Assembly (NCBI RefSeq): GCF_900465315.1
Contig: NZ_UBIX01000008.1
Reading direction: 5' to 3' (one strand)
Source: Asaia bogorensis_B
GTDB lineage: Bacteria; Pseudomonadota; Alphaproteobacteria; Acetobacterales; Acetobacteraceae
DNA: 64,000 bases
The notes below the pieces were generated by a model. That model searched no databases. It was not told the DNA's origin and saw nothing but the letters and a program-made list of their open reading frames with translations. Shown piece by piece: positions 52,929-61,838 of the stretch (its first letter is position 1; every line of letters begins with the position of its first letter). The translations under genes and the position numbers were made by a program.

Positions 52929-54079
52929 AGATCCGGATTACGCTCGACAACATCGCGCTCGTTGCGATGAACCCAGGAAGAGAGCAGCAGGCCAAAGCCG
53001 AACATCATGGTGAGCATGGCCGAACCGCCATAGGAGATAAGGGGCAGCGGCACGCCACCCACCGGAATAACCCCCATGACCATCGACAGATTGACCGCGC
53101 AGTAGAGGAAGAAATCGACCGAGATGCCCAGAGCCAGCAGCCGCCCGAACTGGTTGCGGCTGCGCATGGACATGAGCATTCCCCCAACCACAAGCGTGGC
53201 CAGGAGACCAATGACCGAAACCGCGCCGACATAGCCCCATTCCTCACCGATCATGGTGAAAATGAAATCGGTCTGTTTTTCCGGCAGGAAGTTCAGCTGC
53301 CCCTGCGTCCCGCGCAGATAACCCTCACCCCACATCCCGCCCGAGCCAAGGGCAATCTTAGATTGGATGATGTTGTAGCCAGCGCCAAGCGGATCATGCT
53401 CAGGGTGCAGGAAGGTGTCGATGCGGGCCTTCTGGTAGTCATGCAGATGCGCATAGACGAACTTGCCAAGGAACGGCACCGGCGCCACCAGCAGCACGAT
53501 CTGCCAAAGGCGCATGCCCGCAGCAAAGAACATGGTCGCACCGATGAGACCGATGATGACAGCCGTACCCAGATTGGGCTCCTTGAGCACCAGAACCACC
53601 GGCAGGAGCGTCAGCAAGGCGGGCGGGATCAATCGGAGCGGATTGCCCATGCGCTTGATGTCGATGCGATGAAACCAGCTTGCCAGAGCCAGAACCAGGG
53701 CAATCTTGGCGAACTCCGAGGGCTGGAACTGAATACCAGCCAGATTGATCCAGCGCTCTGCGCCCTTGCCCACATGGCCCATGCGCAGCACGAGGGTCAG
53801 CAGGGTGATGGCCATGAGGTAAATCGGAATGGAGAGCAGACGCAGCACTCTGGGGCTGGTGAGTGCAACCACGATCATCATCACCAGACCAAAGCCGAAG
53901 CGAACCATCTGCGGGCGTGCAAAAGGCTTGGCCGTGCCGCCTCCGGCAGAATAGAGCGCGAGATAGCCAACTCCGGCCAGAGCGCAGATAAGAAGCACGT
54001 AGAGCCAGTTGATCTGGAGAAGCTTGCCCAGAAGCCTGAAACTCGGCTCGGGACGCCATAGGCGTTTCTGCCAGTTCAT
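52925..54079 (-). CDS. rodA: Peptidoglycan glycosyltransferase RodA
   Basis: SEDS-family polymerase of the elongasome that makes glycan strands with PBP2 (384 residues, ten predicted helices). QPSEFAKIALVLALA, the PNLGTAVI loop, the GAGYNIIQSKIALGSGG signature and GVIPVGGVPLPLISYGGS are diagnostic. The ATG overlaps the mrdA TAA (TAATG). It acts with MreBCD encoded upstream in the same operon. Confidence 0.96.
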   Translation of the reverse strand: MNWQKRLWRPEPSFRLLGKLLQINWLYVLLICALAGVGYLALYSAGGGTAKPFARPQMVRFGFGLVMMIVVALTSPRVLRLLSIPIYLMAITLLTLVLRMGHVGKGAERWINLAGIQFQPSEFAKIALVLALASWFHRIDIKRMGNPLRLIPPALLTLLPVVLVLKEPNLGTAVIIGLIGATMFFAAGMRLWQIVLLVAPVPFLGKFVYAHLHDYQKARIDTFLHPEHDPLGAGYNIIQSKIALGSGGMWGEGYLRGTQGQLNFLPEKQTDFIFTMIGEEWGYVGAVSVIGLLATLVVGGMLMSMRSRNQFGRLLALGISVDFFLYCAVNLSMVMGVIPVGGVPLPLISYGGSAMLTMMFGFGLLLSSWVHRNERDVVERNPDL

Positions 54080-55986
54080 TACTCGGCGTCCGCGACGGCC
54101 TGACCGGGGGCATGGTCATGATTGACCGGGTCGCGCGAGAGCGTGTCGGTCATGATGTCACGCGCCAGAGGGGCCGCGGCATCAGCACCGCCATTACCAT
54201 GCTCGATCACAACGGCAATCGCATAGCGAGGCGCGTCATAAGGAGCGAAACAGATGAACAGCGCATGGGGACGCTCTTCCCAAGGCAGGTTCATCGAATT
54301 GAAGTGACCACTCTCACGCAGGGCACGTGAGACATGTCGTACCTGCGCGGAGCCCGTCTTGCCAGCCATGGCCACATCGGGGATGTTCAGCCGGGCCTTG
54401 GGCGCGGTGCCTCGTGGCGCATTGACCACGTCGAACATTCCCTGCCTGATGACGGCAAGATGCGTGTCGGGAATATCGAGCACAGGCGCGGCATCGAGCG
54501 GGGTGTGCTCGGAATCCTTGTCATTCACCTTGCGCACCAGATGCGGCGTGACGTTCCGGCCGGAGGCGATGCGCGAGACGTAGGTTGCAAGCTCGAGCGG
54601 CGTCACCTGCACGAAGCCCTGCCCGATGCCGGCATTGACCGTGTCACCACCATTCCAGTGGAAGCCGTGCTTCTGCCGCCATTCCGGCGTGGGGATCACA
54701 CCCGCACGTGTATGGGGCAATTCGATATCGAGCTTGGTGCCCAGACCAAACCCGTTGGCCATGGCCTTGATCGGCTCCATGCCGATCTTGCGCGCTGCAA
54801 GATAGAAAAAGACGTCGCAGCTATACATGAGCGCTTGTTGCATGGTGATGCTGCCATGCCCCCAGCGCGACCAGCAATGAAAGCGAACGCCGCCCATATC
54901 GTAATAGCCGGGGCAGTTGAACCGGTCCTGAGGGCTGATCTGCCCTGACTGCAACGCGGCAAGCGCCACGGCAGGCTTGAATGTCGAACCCGGCGGGTAA
55001 ACACCCGCCACTGTCTTGTTGATGAGCGGTGTCCGGACGTTATTCGTCCACTCGATCCACTGCGCATGGCTCACGCCAGAATCGAAAAGCGACGGGTCGA
55101 AGGACGGGGTGCTGACCATGGCCAGCACCTCACCGTTGCGGCAATCCATTACCACAACGCTCGCTGCCTGATCACCAATGCGGTTGAGCACCATCTGCTG
55201 CAGGCCGGCATCGATGGTCAGGACAACTTCATCGCCCTGCTGACCGTCCAGTCGGTCCATCTCGCCCATGACACGGCCCTTGGAGTTGACCTCCATCTCG
55301 ACCGAGCCCGGCTCCCCACGCAGCAGCAGATCCTGTGTCTGCTCGATGCCCGCGCGACCCGCGCGCATACCGGGAAGTGCCATCATGGGACTTGATGCCA
55401 CATCGCGCTCGTTAGGCGGGGCAACGTAACCGACGATATGCGCGAGCTGCGGCCCATAAGGATAGAGGCGCGTCGTTCCCACATCGATCAGCACGCCAGG
55501 CAGGCTGGGCGCGTTCAGTTCGATACGTGCCATATCGTCCCAGCTCAGAAAGTCCTTGAGCGAAACGGGTACATATTTGCGGATATGACGAAGGTCGCGT
55601 TCTATACGGGCCTGATCACGGTCGTCCAGCGCGATGATCTGTCCGAAACGGGCAATCGTCGCGTGGATATCGGTTGTCTCCTCTGGCATGAGGAGCGCCC
55701 GCCAGTTGACCTTGTTACCGGCAAGCTGGATACCAAAGCGATCAACAATCTGACCGCGCGCCGGTGCCAGGAGCCGCTTGCTCGTGCGGTTTCTCGCTGC
55801 GAGGTCGCGCAGATGATCGCCCTCATGAACCTGCAGGTCATAAAGCTTCTTGCCCAGCACCCCCAGCACGCCCGCCTGCGTGGCAAGCACAAGAAGGGCA
55901 CGGCGCGTAAACACCCCGCGTGAAGGAGTGACGTCCTCGCGCTTGGTTTTCGCGCGGGATGGAGAGGAACGCCTGGTCTTTCTCAT
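54079..55986 (-). CDS. mrdA: Penicillin-binding protein 2 (peptidoglycan transpeptidase)
   Basis: Elongation-specific transpeptidase (635 residues). Single N-terminal membrane anchor after a long basic tail (RRSSPSRAKTKRED), a dimerisation/pedestal domain (LAARNRTSKRLLAPARGQI), and the transpeptidase domain with the active Ser in PGSTFKP near residue 334, SCDVFFYLA as the SxN box and AGKTGSAQV as the KTG box. It follows mreD in the operon and is coupled to rodA. Confidence 0.96.
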   Translation of the reverse strand: MRKTRRSSPSRAKTKREDVTPSRGVFTRRALLVLATQAGVLGVLGKKLYDLQVHEGDHLRDLAARNRTSKRLLAPARGQIVDRFGIQLAGNKVNWRALLMPEETTDIHATIARFGQIIALDDRDQARIERDLRHIRKYVPVSLKDFLSWDDMARIELNAPSLPGVLIDVGTTRLYPYGPQLAHIVGYVAPPNERDVASSPMMALPGMRAGRAGIEQTQDLLLRGEPGSVEMEVNSKGRVMGEMDRLDGQQGDEVVLTIDAGLQQMVLNRIGDQAASVVVMDCRNGEVLAMVSTPSFDPSLFDSGVSHAQWIEWTNNVRTPLINKTVAGVYPPGSTFKPAVALAALQSGQISPQDRFNCPGYYDMGGVRFHCWSRWGHGSITMQQALMYSCDVFFYLAARKIGMEPIKAMANGFGLGTKLDIELPHTRAGVIPTPEWRQKHGFHWNGGDTVNAGIGQGFVQVTPLELATYVSRIASGRNVTPHLVRKVNDKDSEHTPLDAAPVLDIPDTHLAVIRQGMFDVVNAPRGTAPKARLNIPDVAMAGKTGSAQVRHVSRALRESGHFNSMNLPWEERPHALFICFAPYDAPRYAIAVVIEHGNGGADAAAPLARDIMTDTLSRDPVNHDHAPGQAVADAE

Positions 55987-56097
55987 CGCGCAGCGGAAAT
56001 CCCGGCACGTGAAGAGGTCATGACATCGCTCTCGTCTGTCGGACGTTCAACACAAGGCACTGCGCTGTAACGGGACATCATGCTCAAGACGGGGCCT

Positions 56098-56664
56098 TCA
56101 GGCTTGCTCGGGGTTTGCCACTGTACGACGCGCCCAGGCAAACAGCGCGCTCAGTGTCGGATAAATACCAATTGTCACCGCTGCCTGAAAGAGACTCGGC
56201 CCCGGAGACAGCAATGTCAACGTCCCGATACACGCGATGATCCATCCAAACAACGACAAAACAAGGGCAAGCGCGCCAAGCAATGCCCAGCCGAACAGAA
56301 AGCTGATCCGGCTCAGACCATAACGCCACAGATGCGCAACGCCATGAAAAACGAGCAGGGAAAACAAAAAGACACCGGGCGGTCCAAAGCTCAGCGCCTC
56401 GCAGGCCAAGCCCACACAGAACGTCATGAAGGGCGTCATGGATTGCGGCCGATGGGACGACCAGAAGAAAACCGTACTCGCCGCGATGCCGAAACAGAGT
56501 TCGTTTTGCCCCGGAAGCCCCAGCCCTGCTGACAGGATCAGCGCACAGATAACCACGAAGAGCGAGGGCATGAGTGCCCGCATGACGCTGTCAATGCGTC
56601 GCCGCAAGGTCTGGCGAGGGGCGATGCCAGGGTGGATTTCGGGAGGCAGACGATGGGATACCAT
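56098..56664 (-). CDS. mreD: Rod shape-determining protein MreD
   Basis: A 188-residue polytopic protein of the elongasome. Five or so hydrophobic segments (ALMPSLFVVICALILSAGL first), PFMTFCVGLACEALSFGPPG and GLSRISFLFGWALLGALAL resemble MreD. The start at 56664 lies four bases after the mreC stop; the frame is open 29 codons upstream inside mreC. MreD sequences are very divergent, so position between mreC and mrdA carries much of the weight. Confidence 0.85.
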   Translation of the reverse strand: MVSHRLPPEIHPGIAPRQTLRRRIDSVMRALMPSLFVVICALILSAGLGLPGQNELCFGIAASTVFFWSSHRPQSMTPFMTFCVGLACEALSFGPPGVFLFSLLVFHGVAHLWRYGLSRISFLFGWALLGALALVLSLFGWIIACIGTLTLLSPGPSLFQAAVTIGIYPTLSALFAWARRTVANPEQA

Positions 56665-56668
56665 GGCG

Positions 56669-57613
56669 TCAGCCCTGCCCGCGCACGGGCTTCTGGAACG
56701 GAACGAAGGGTAACTCGGGCGCGACCGGCATGGGCGGGGTGAGATGCACACGGCCGGGCGCGTCCGGCCCGTTATGGTCAGCGATCATGTAATTGAAAAC
56801 GCGCACGATATCGGGATGGTCCAGCGTCGCTTCCGGCACAACGACCGGTGAGCCGGGTCGCAGATAATGAACGGTGCCGACGACCAGACCGCCCGGCATG
56901 CCTGCAAAAGCCCCGTGATCATGCCCCTCGGGCGCAGGTTGTTCCCCTGTCACCACTCGCTCGCCCTCAACGGGGCGATTATCCTGCGCATAGTAGATGA
57001 GCCTCGGATAAGGCGAGCCATCTCCCGCCATGATGGCATTTCCCCGTGATGCGGTGAGCATGACCGGAATACGGCTCGCCTCATCGTTGATCATCAGGAT
57101 ACGAACCGTATGGGCACCCGTTTCGGTCACACGCCCAAGCAGACCGGATGCATCGAGCGCCACATCGCCAGGCACGATTCCATGCCCGTCACCCACGGCA
57201 AGGAGTATGGAACGCCCATATAACCCGCCCGCATCACGCAAGGCGTGACCACTCACAAAGTTCGGGGCGTTGTCAGGAATCCAGTGCAGGCTTGCCTTGA
57301 GCTGGGCATTTTCGTCGGCGAGGGCCACAGCGACGTCGTACCAGCGACGCAGTTTCTGGTTCTCGGCACGCAAGCGCGCATTCTCGCCTGCGATATCGGT
57401 CAAGCCCACGAAAGAAAGACGAAGATGGTTCAGGGCCGTCCCAGGGGCTGCCAGGAGCCGGTAAGCCGGAGAGAGCCCGTCAGCCAGTCTCAAGCGAAGA
57501 GAGTCGACAGCCGGACGTCGGGTCAGACCAAGCATGATCAACCCGACCGCCAGGATGAAGAAAAACGGCAGCATCAGTTTCGCGAGTGCGTGTCGTCCCT
57601 GTATCGACAGCAT
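56669..57613 (-). CDS. mreC: Rod shape-determining protein MreC
   Basis: Bitopic inner-membrane protein linking MreB to periplasmic enzymes (314 residues). One transmembrane helix near residues 12-30, a coiled coil (IAGENARLRAENQKLRRWYD, about 72-110), then beta-barrel domains with GLLGRVTETGAHTVRILMINDEASRIPV in fragments typical of MreC. It follows mreB by 21 bases after an AGGGAG site. The C-terminal tail is Pro-rich. Confidence 0.95.
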   Translation of the reverse strand: MLSIQGRHALAKLMLPFFFILAVGLIMLGLTRRPAVDSLRLRLADGLSPAYRLLAAPGTALNHLRLSFVGLTDIAGENARLRAENQKLRRWYDVAVALADENAQLKASLHWIPDNAPNFVSGHALRDAGGLYGRSILLAVGDGHGIVPGDVALDASGLLGRVTETGAHTVRILMINDEASRIPVMLTASRGNAIMAGDGSPYPRLIYYAQDNRPVEGERVVTGEQPAPEGHDHGAFAGMPGGLVVGTVHYLRPGSPVVVPEATLDHPDIVRVFNYMIADHNGPDAPGRVHLTPPMPVAPELPFVPFQKPVRGQG

Positions 57614-57634
57614 CGACGGGATGCTCCCTGGCTA

Positions 57635-58681
57635 TCAGTACATCGAGATCAGGACATTCCGCAGACGGCGCATTTCCTCAAGAGCGCGCCCCGTTCCAAG
57701 CGCCACGCATGATAGCGGTGACTCGCCAACAGTTACCGGCAGTCCCGTTGCATTGCGCAGCACATCGTCCAGACGATAGAGCAGTGCACCACCGCCTGTC
57801 AGCACAATGCCCTTGTCAACGATATCCGCAGCCAGTTCCGGTGGCGTGTTTTCAAGCGCCATCGTCACCGCATCGACAATCTGCATGACCGGCTCGGAAA
57901 GGCTCTCGGCCACCTGCGCCTGGCTCACAAGAACCTCACGCGGCACACCATTGATGAGATCACGCCCCTTGACCTCTTTCACCGGCCCCGGATCACGTGG
58001 ATCGTCAGGCAGGCACGCAGAGCCTATTTCAATCTTCAGTCGTTCGGCAGAGCTTTCGCCGATCAGCAAATTGAACGTCTTGCGGATATAGGAGATGATC
58101 GCATCATCCATCTTGTCACCGCCGACGCGTACCGAACGCGCATAGACGATGCCACCAAGAGAGATTACAGCCACTTCCGTCGTACCACCGCCGATATCGA
58201 CGATCATGCTGCCCGAAGGCTCCGTCACCGGCAGGCCTGCGCCAATTGCGGCCGCCATGGGTTCCTCAATCAGCATGACCTTGCGGGCACCGGCGCTCTC
58301 GGCGCTTTCCTGAATGGCGCGACGCTCGACCGCGGTCGAGCCGGAGGGCACGCAGACGATAATCTGCGGGCTCGCAAAGGCGCGGCGATTATGCACCTTG
58401 CGGATGAAATGCTTGATCATTTCCTCCGCCACCTCAAAATCTGCAATCACGCCGTCGCGCAGTGGGCGAATGGCCGTGATATTGCCTGGCGTACGGCCGA
58501 CCATCAGCTTGGCTTCTTCACCAACCGCCAGCACCTGCTTCTTGCCACGCACCTCAGCGATGGCAACGACAGATGGTTCATCAAGGACGATGCCGCGCCC
58601 TTTGACATAAACGAGAGTATTGGCGGTGCCGAGGTCAATAGCCATGTCTGCCGACATGAGACCCAGCAGACGTGAGAACAT
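57635..58681 (-). CDS. mreB: Rod shape-determining protein MreB (actin-like)
   Basis: Membrane-associated actin homologue that guides lateral wall synthesis (348 residues). Phosphate 1 loop is DLGTANTLVYVKGRGI; phosphate 2 is VDIGGGTTEVAVISLGG; the adenosine motif is VLTGGGALL. The start follows an AGGAGG site at ideal spacing. It heads the minus-strand operon mreB-mreC-mreD-mrdA-rodA-DUF3293. Confidence 0.97.
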   Translation of the reverse strand: MFSRLLGLMSADMAIDLGTANTLVYVKGRGIVLDEPSVVAIAEVRGKKQVLAVGEEAKLMVGRTPGNITAIRPLRDGVIADFEVAEEMIKHFIRKVHNRRAFASPQIIVCVPSGSTAVERRAIQESAESAGARKVMLIEEPMAAAIGAGLPVTEPSGSMIVDIGGGTTEVAVISLGGIVYARSVRVGGDKMDDAIISYIRKTFNLLIGESSAERLKIEIGSACLPDDPRDPGPVKEVKGRDLINGVPREVLVSQAQVAESLSEPVMQIVDAVTMALENTPPELAADIVDKGIVLTGGGALLYRLDDVLRNATGLPVTVGESPLSCVALGTGRALEEMRRLRNVLISMY

Positions 58682-59079
58682 TCAAGCCTCCTGGCCGAAA
58701 GGGTTTTGCGCGCACGTGTCGCGCCCTGCCTCCGTTTTGCCTGCCTAATTACCCCTTGAGGTTGCATGAGGCCAAGCGGGCTGAAGTCATGACACGAGAT
58801 ATTCTGGCGGGTGGCTTACCGGTGCGCAGTGTGAGGAGCAAGAGGCGATCAGGGAAAATTGCAGTTTAATGAATAGAAACACGGCATCAGCCACGCTTTA
58901 TCGCAGTAGTTACAGTAAGTTACAAACTGTCCTGTCTTGGCCATCATCCGGACATGCTGCCAACGCGGGTACAAGGCTTTTCTGTTTACCACCTGTTCAC
59001 GACTCAGTGGCTCGAGGAAACTCGCCAAAAACCACTTCGTTCTGACAGTGTTGGACAAATGACCTAGGATACAAGAACG
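58682..59079. other. divergent promoter region between mreB and the lipoproteins
   Basis: The half near mreB carries its strong AGGAGG ribosome site; no clear sigma70 boxes are seen on that side. Bases 58860-58930 are AT-rich. The right end holds the promoter listed for the first lipoprotein. No gene is apparent. Confidence 0.5.
59042..59070 (+). promoter_or_regulatory. sigma70-like promoter for the first glycine-zipper lipoprotein
   Basis: CTGACA (59042-59047) and TAGGAT (59065-59070) are separated by exactly 17 bases. The -10 box ends 9 bases before the ATG, so the transcript would have a leader of only a few bases, and no ribosome site is visible. Either the mRNA is nearly leaderless or the true promoter lies upstream. 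Confidence 0.4.
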
Positions 59080-59349
59080 ATGACCAAGCGTGTTTCCTTC
59101 CTTAGCTCGCGCAAGCTGTTGGCCGCTTCGGCCTGTCTCGGCATGCTGGGCCTGAGCGCTTGCGGCAATCCTTATGACCCCGGCGCACGCGCTGGTTCCG
59201 GTGCCCTGATCGGTGCTGGTGGTGGTGCAGCCATTGGTGCGCTGGCTGGTGGTGGCCGTGGTGCCGCCATTGGCGCTCTTGCAGGCGGCGCACTCGGCGC
59301 TGCGGGTGGTGCAGCAACCACCCCCAATCGTCCGCGTTCCGGTTACTGA
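59080..59349 (+). CDS. Glycine-zipper lipoprotein (short copy)
   Basis: An 89-residue lipoprotein. The signal peptide ends in a lipobox-like LSACGN, so Cys near residue 27 should be lipidated. The mature part is NPYDPGARAGSGALIG followed by two or three near-identical GGGRGAAIGALAGGA units, a YMGG/glycine-zipper pattern that forms membrane-inserting or self-associating helices. No function is known. It is the first of a tandem pair; the next copy starts 24 bases downstream. Confidence 0.8.
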   Translation: MTKRVSFLSSRKLLAASACLGMLGLSACGNPYDPGARAGSGALIGAGGGAAIGALAGGGRGAAIGALAGGALGAAGGAATTPNRPRSGY

Positions 59350-59373
59350 TCCTCTACTCGCCGAAAGCGTGTC

Positions 59374-59835
59374 ATGACACCTGCCTTCTTGCCTCGCCCC
59401 TCCCCCCGCAAATGGCCATTGGCCGTTATGGGCTTGGCTGGCCTCTGCACTCTGCTCAGCGGGTGCGGCAGCCCCTATGATCCCGGCGCGCGTGCGGGTT
59501 CGGGGGCCCTGATCGGCGGCGGTGCCGGGGCGGCGATCGGTGCACTCGCGGGCGGCGGTAGGGGCGCGGCCATTGGTGCTCTTGCTGGCGGACTGGTTGG
59601 TGCGGCCGGCGGTGCGGCTACTACACCGAACCGACCTAATGGGGGTTACGCCCAGGGCGGGTATTACAATCAGGGCGGCTCTTACAATCAGGCCCCGCCC
59701 CAACAGGGTTATCAGCAGCCTGATTACAATAATGGCCAGAACGGCTATGCTGCGCCGGCCTATCCTGCGCAGCCCCAAGCTGCATATCCGGCCCAGCAAG
59801 GCTATCCAGCCTATAACCAGGGTTACGGATACTGA
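59374..59835 (+). CDS. Glycine-zipper lipoprotein with Tyr/Gln-rich tail (long copy)
   Basis: A 153-residue paralogue of the preceding gene. Its lipobox is LLSGCGS, and the mature N-terminus (SPYDPGARAGSGALIG, then GAAIGALAGGG repeats) is nearly the same. It adds a C-terminal tail of about 65 residues rich in Tyr, Gln, Gly, Asn and Pro (QQGYQQPDYNN, QQGYPAYNQGYGY), a low-complexity, prion-like composition. The pair arose by tandem duplication and one copy gained or kept the tail. A terminator follows. Confidence 0.8.
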   Translation: MTPAFLPRPSPRKWPLAVMGLAGLCTLLSGCGSPYDPGARAGSGALIGGGAGAAIGALAGGGRGAAIGALAGGLVGAAGGAATTPNRPNGGYAQGGYYNQGGSYNQAPPQQGYQQPDYNNGQNGYAAPAYPAQPQAAYPAQQGYPAYNQGYGY

Positions 59836-59870
59836 TTACAACGGCGTCGCCGTTTTGAACACCACACGAA

Positions 59871-59910
59871 AAACGCCCCGCAGCGATGCCGCTTCGGGGC
59901 GTTTTCTTTT
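59871..59910 (+). terminator. intrinsic terminator after the lipoprotein pair
   Basis: AAACGCCCCG (59871-59880) and CGGGGCGTTT (59895-59904) form a perfect 10-bp stem, followed by TTCTTTT. A clear Rho-independent terminator 36 bases after the stop codon. Confidence 0.85.
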
Positions 59911-59971
59911 ATCCCGGGCCATCACAGCTTTCATAGGCGGACGCACGGTCATGACAGCCTCGGGTTGCCAT

Positions 59972-60003
59972 AAAAAACCCCGGCAGCCTGAGGCCGCCGG
60001 GGT
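59972..60003 (-). terminator. intrinsic terminator after leuA
   Basis: On the minus strand ACCCCGGCGGC and its near-perfect partner GCTGCCGGGGT enclose a CTCAG-type loop and are followed by TTTTTTATGG. It starts 26 bases after the leuA stop. Confidence 0.9.
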
Positions 60004-60029
60004 GAAGGAAATGTGGATCTGCCGTCTGA

Positions 60030-61601
60030 TCAGGCGTTAAGTGCTTCGGGCTCGCTTCGGGCACGCTTGACCAGCAGCTTGTTCAGCGCATGAACATAGG
60101 CACGCACCGCAGAGACGATCGTGTCGGCATCAGCGCCCTGACCATCCACCATCTTGCCACCCTCCTGCAGACGGACAGTTGTCTTGGCCTGGGCATCCGT
60201 GCCCTCGGTCACGGCGCCGACAGAGAACAGCGCCAACTCGGCCTCATGCGGAAAGATCTCGCCAATAGCCTTGAAGGCAGCGTCCACCGGACCGTTACCG
60301 CTGACCTTTGCCGAGCGCACAACACCATCCACCAGCAATTCAAGTGTCGCCTCGGCAGGACGCTTCGAGCCAGCTGTCAGCTCCAGCGCGACAAAGCGGA
60401 TACGGTCGTGATCACGGGTTTCGTCATCGACCAGGGCACGAATATCGTCGTCAAATACGGTCTTTTTCTGATCTGCCAGAACCTTGAAGCGCTCGAAGGC
60501 GTCCTGAATCTTCTCATCCGGCAGGTCATAGCCCAGCGCCTTGAGCTTGTCGCGGAAGGCAGCGCGCCCCGAATGCTTGCCCAGAACGAGCGATGTCTTG
60601 CTCCAGCCCACGCTCTCCGGCGTCATGATCTCGTAAGTCGCTGCGTTCTTCAGGATGCCATCCTGATGGATACCGCTCTCATGAGCAAAGGCATTGCGTC
60701 CGACAATCGCCTTGTTGGGCTGTACGTCAAAGCCGGTAATATTGGCCAGCAGGCGCGAAATCCCCAGCAGACGTGGAGTTTCAATGCGGTTCTGGAAGGG
60801 AATCTTGTCACGGCGCGTGCGGATCGCCATGATAATCTCTTCTAGCGCCGCATTGCCTGCACGCTCGCCAATGCCGTTGATCGTGCATTCGATCTGGCGG
60901 GCACCACCGGCGACTGCTGCCAGGGTATTGGCCACACCCAGACCCAGATCGTTGTGGTTATGGGTCGAGAAAATCACCTTTTCCGCACCCGGCACGCGCT
61001 CACGCAGCATGGTGAAAATAGCCTGCAGTTCATCCGGCGTGGTGAAGCCCACCGTGTCAGGAATATTGATGGTCGTCGCGCCATGACGGATCGCCACTTC
61101 CACGCAACGGCACAGGAAATCCGGCTCGGTGCGTGAACCATCCTCAGCCGACCACTGTACGTCATCCGTGAAGTGACGCGACGCCTTGTTGCCCTCGGCA
61201 ATCAGCTCCAGAACCGTCTCTGGCTCCATGCGCAGCTTGTACTTCATGTGCAGCGGCGAGGTAGAAATGAAGTTGTGAATTCGACGACGCGGCGCCTTGG
61301 CAATGGCCTCACCTGCGGCCTCGATGTCCCGCTTGCCACCGCTTCGGGCCAAACCGCACACCACAGCCTCACGGACCGTTTCAGCGATCTTCTGCACGCT
61401 TTCAAAATCGCCGGGCGATGCAACCGGGAAGCCGGCTTCGATCACATCGACACCCAGCTCTTCAAGAGCCTTCGCCATACGGATCTTCTCTTCCAGATTC
61501 ATCGAGAAGCCGGGCGATTGCTCGCCATCACGCAGGGTGGTATCAAAAATGATGACGCGGTCGTCAGCAACCGAGCCGAAAGAAGGATGGATGATGGTCA
61601 T
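60030..61601 (-). CDS. leuA: 2-isopropylmalate synthase
   Basis: First committed enzyme of leucine synthesis: condenses acetyl-CoA with 2-ketoisovalerate (523 residues). IIFDTTLRDGEQSPGFSMN holds the metal Asp; STHNHNDLGLGVANTLAA holds the HxH metal site; GIHQDGILKN is conserved. The C-terminal 120 residues are the LeuA allosteric domain that mediates leucine feedback inhibition. Expression is probably also set by the leucine-rich leader peptide encoded about 80 bases upstream. Confidence 0.97.
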   Translation of the reverse strand: MTIIHPSFGSVADDRVIIFDTTLRDGEQSPGFSMNLEEKIRMAKALEELGVDVIEAGFPVASPGDFESVQKIAETVREAVVCGLARSGGKRDIEAAGEAIAKAPRRRIHNFISTSPLHMKYKLRMEPETVLELIAEGNKASRHFTDDVQWSAEDGSRTEPDFLCRCVEVAIRHGATTINIPDTVGFTTPDELQAIFTMLRERVPGAEKVIFSTHNHNDLGLGVANTLAAVAGGARQIECTINGIGERAGNAALEEIIMAIRTRRDKIPFQNRIETPRLLGISRLLANITGFDVQPNKAIVGRNAFAHESGIHQDGILKNAATYEIMTPESVGWSKTSLVLGKHSGRAAFRDKLKALGYDLPDEKIQDAFERFKVLADQKKTVFDDDIRALVDDETRDHDRIRFVALELTAGSKRPAEATLELLVDGVVRSAKVSGNGPVDAAFKAIGEIFPHEAELALFSVGAVTEGTDAQAKTTVRLQEGGKMVDGQGADADTIVSAVRAYVHALNKLLVKRARSEPEALNA

Positions 61602-61640
61602 GGCTTTGTCTTTTCGTGGCTTTGAACAACAGGATCATAA

Positions 61641-61685
61641 CCCCTGAACGCGCCGGTCGGACCGGCCGCAAAATGCGCTCAGGGG
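61641..61685 (-). promoter_or_regulatory. attenuator-type RNA structure before leuA
   Basis: Arms at 61675-61685 and 61641-61653 pair (CCCCTGAGCGC with GCGCGTTCAGGGG), enclosing a second stem, GCCGGTC with GACCGGC. The stop codon of the leader peptide lies in the first arm, so a ribosome's position decides whether the stem can form. No T-run follows, so the effect may be on translation or Rho rather than intrinsic termination. Confidence 0.55.
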
Positions 61686-61783
61686 CAGATAAGTCGAAGC
61701 GTACGAAGAAGGAGGCCCGGGCATAGATCGGCGCGTGCTGCTGCACGGGATCCTATGCTTGAAAAGGGCGCCAGAATTTTCAT
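61679..61783 (-). CDS. Probable leucine leader peptide for leuA attenuation
   Basis: A 34-codon ORF between the amidase gene and leuA. It starts ATG after AGGAAGGG at good spacing and ends ..DLCPGLLLRTLRLICP, i.e. six leucines within the last 15 residues or so, encoded partly by CTT codons that are less used in the neighbouring genes. Its stop codon falls inside the 5' arm of a strong stem. This is the classic form of an amino-acid attenuator: ribosome stalling at leucine codons when Leu-tRNA is scarce changes the downstream fold and raises leuA expression. The role is inferred, not shown. Confidence 0.65.
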   Translation of the reverse strand: MKILAPFSSIGSRAAARADLCPGLLLRTLRLICP

Positions 61784-61838
61784 GACGCCCTTCCTACTGT
61801 AAAAGACCAGCTCTTGCCTAGCGCAGTCGCATCATTTT

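Noticed and set aside
61564..61746. 60-codon minus-strand frame overlapping the start of leuA
   Set aside because: It overlaps both leuA and the leader peptide in a different frame and has no ribosome site; the Leu-rich frame is the better explanation.
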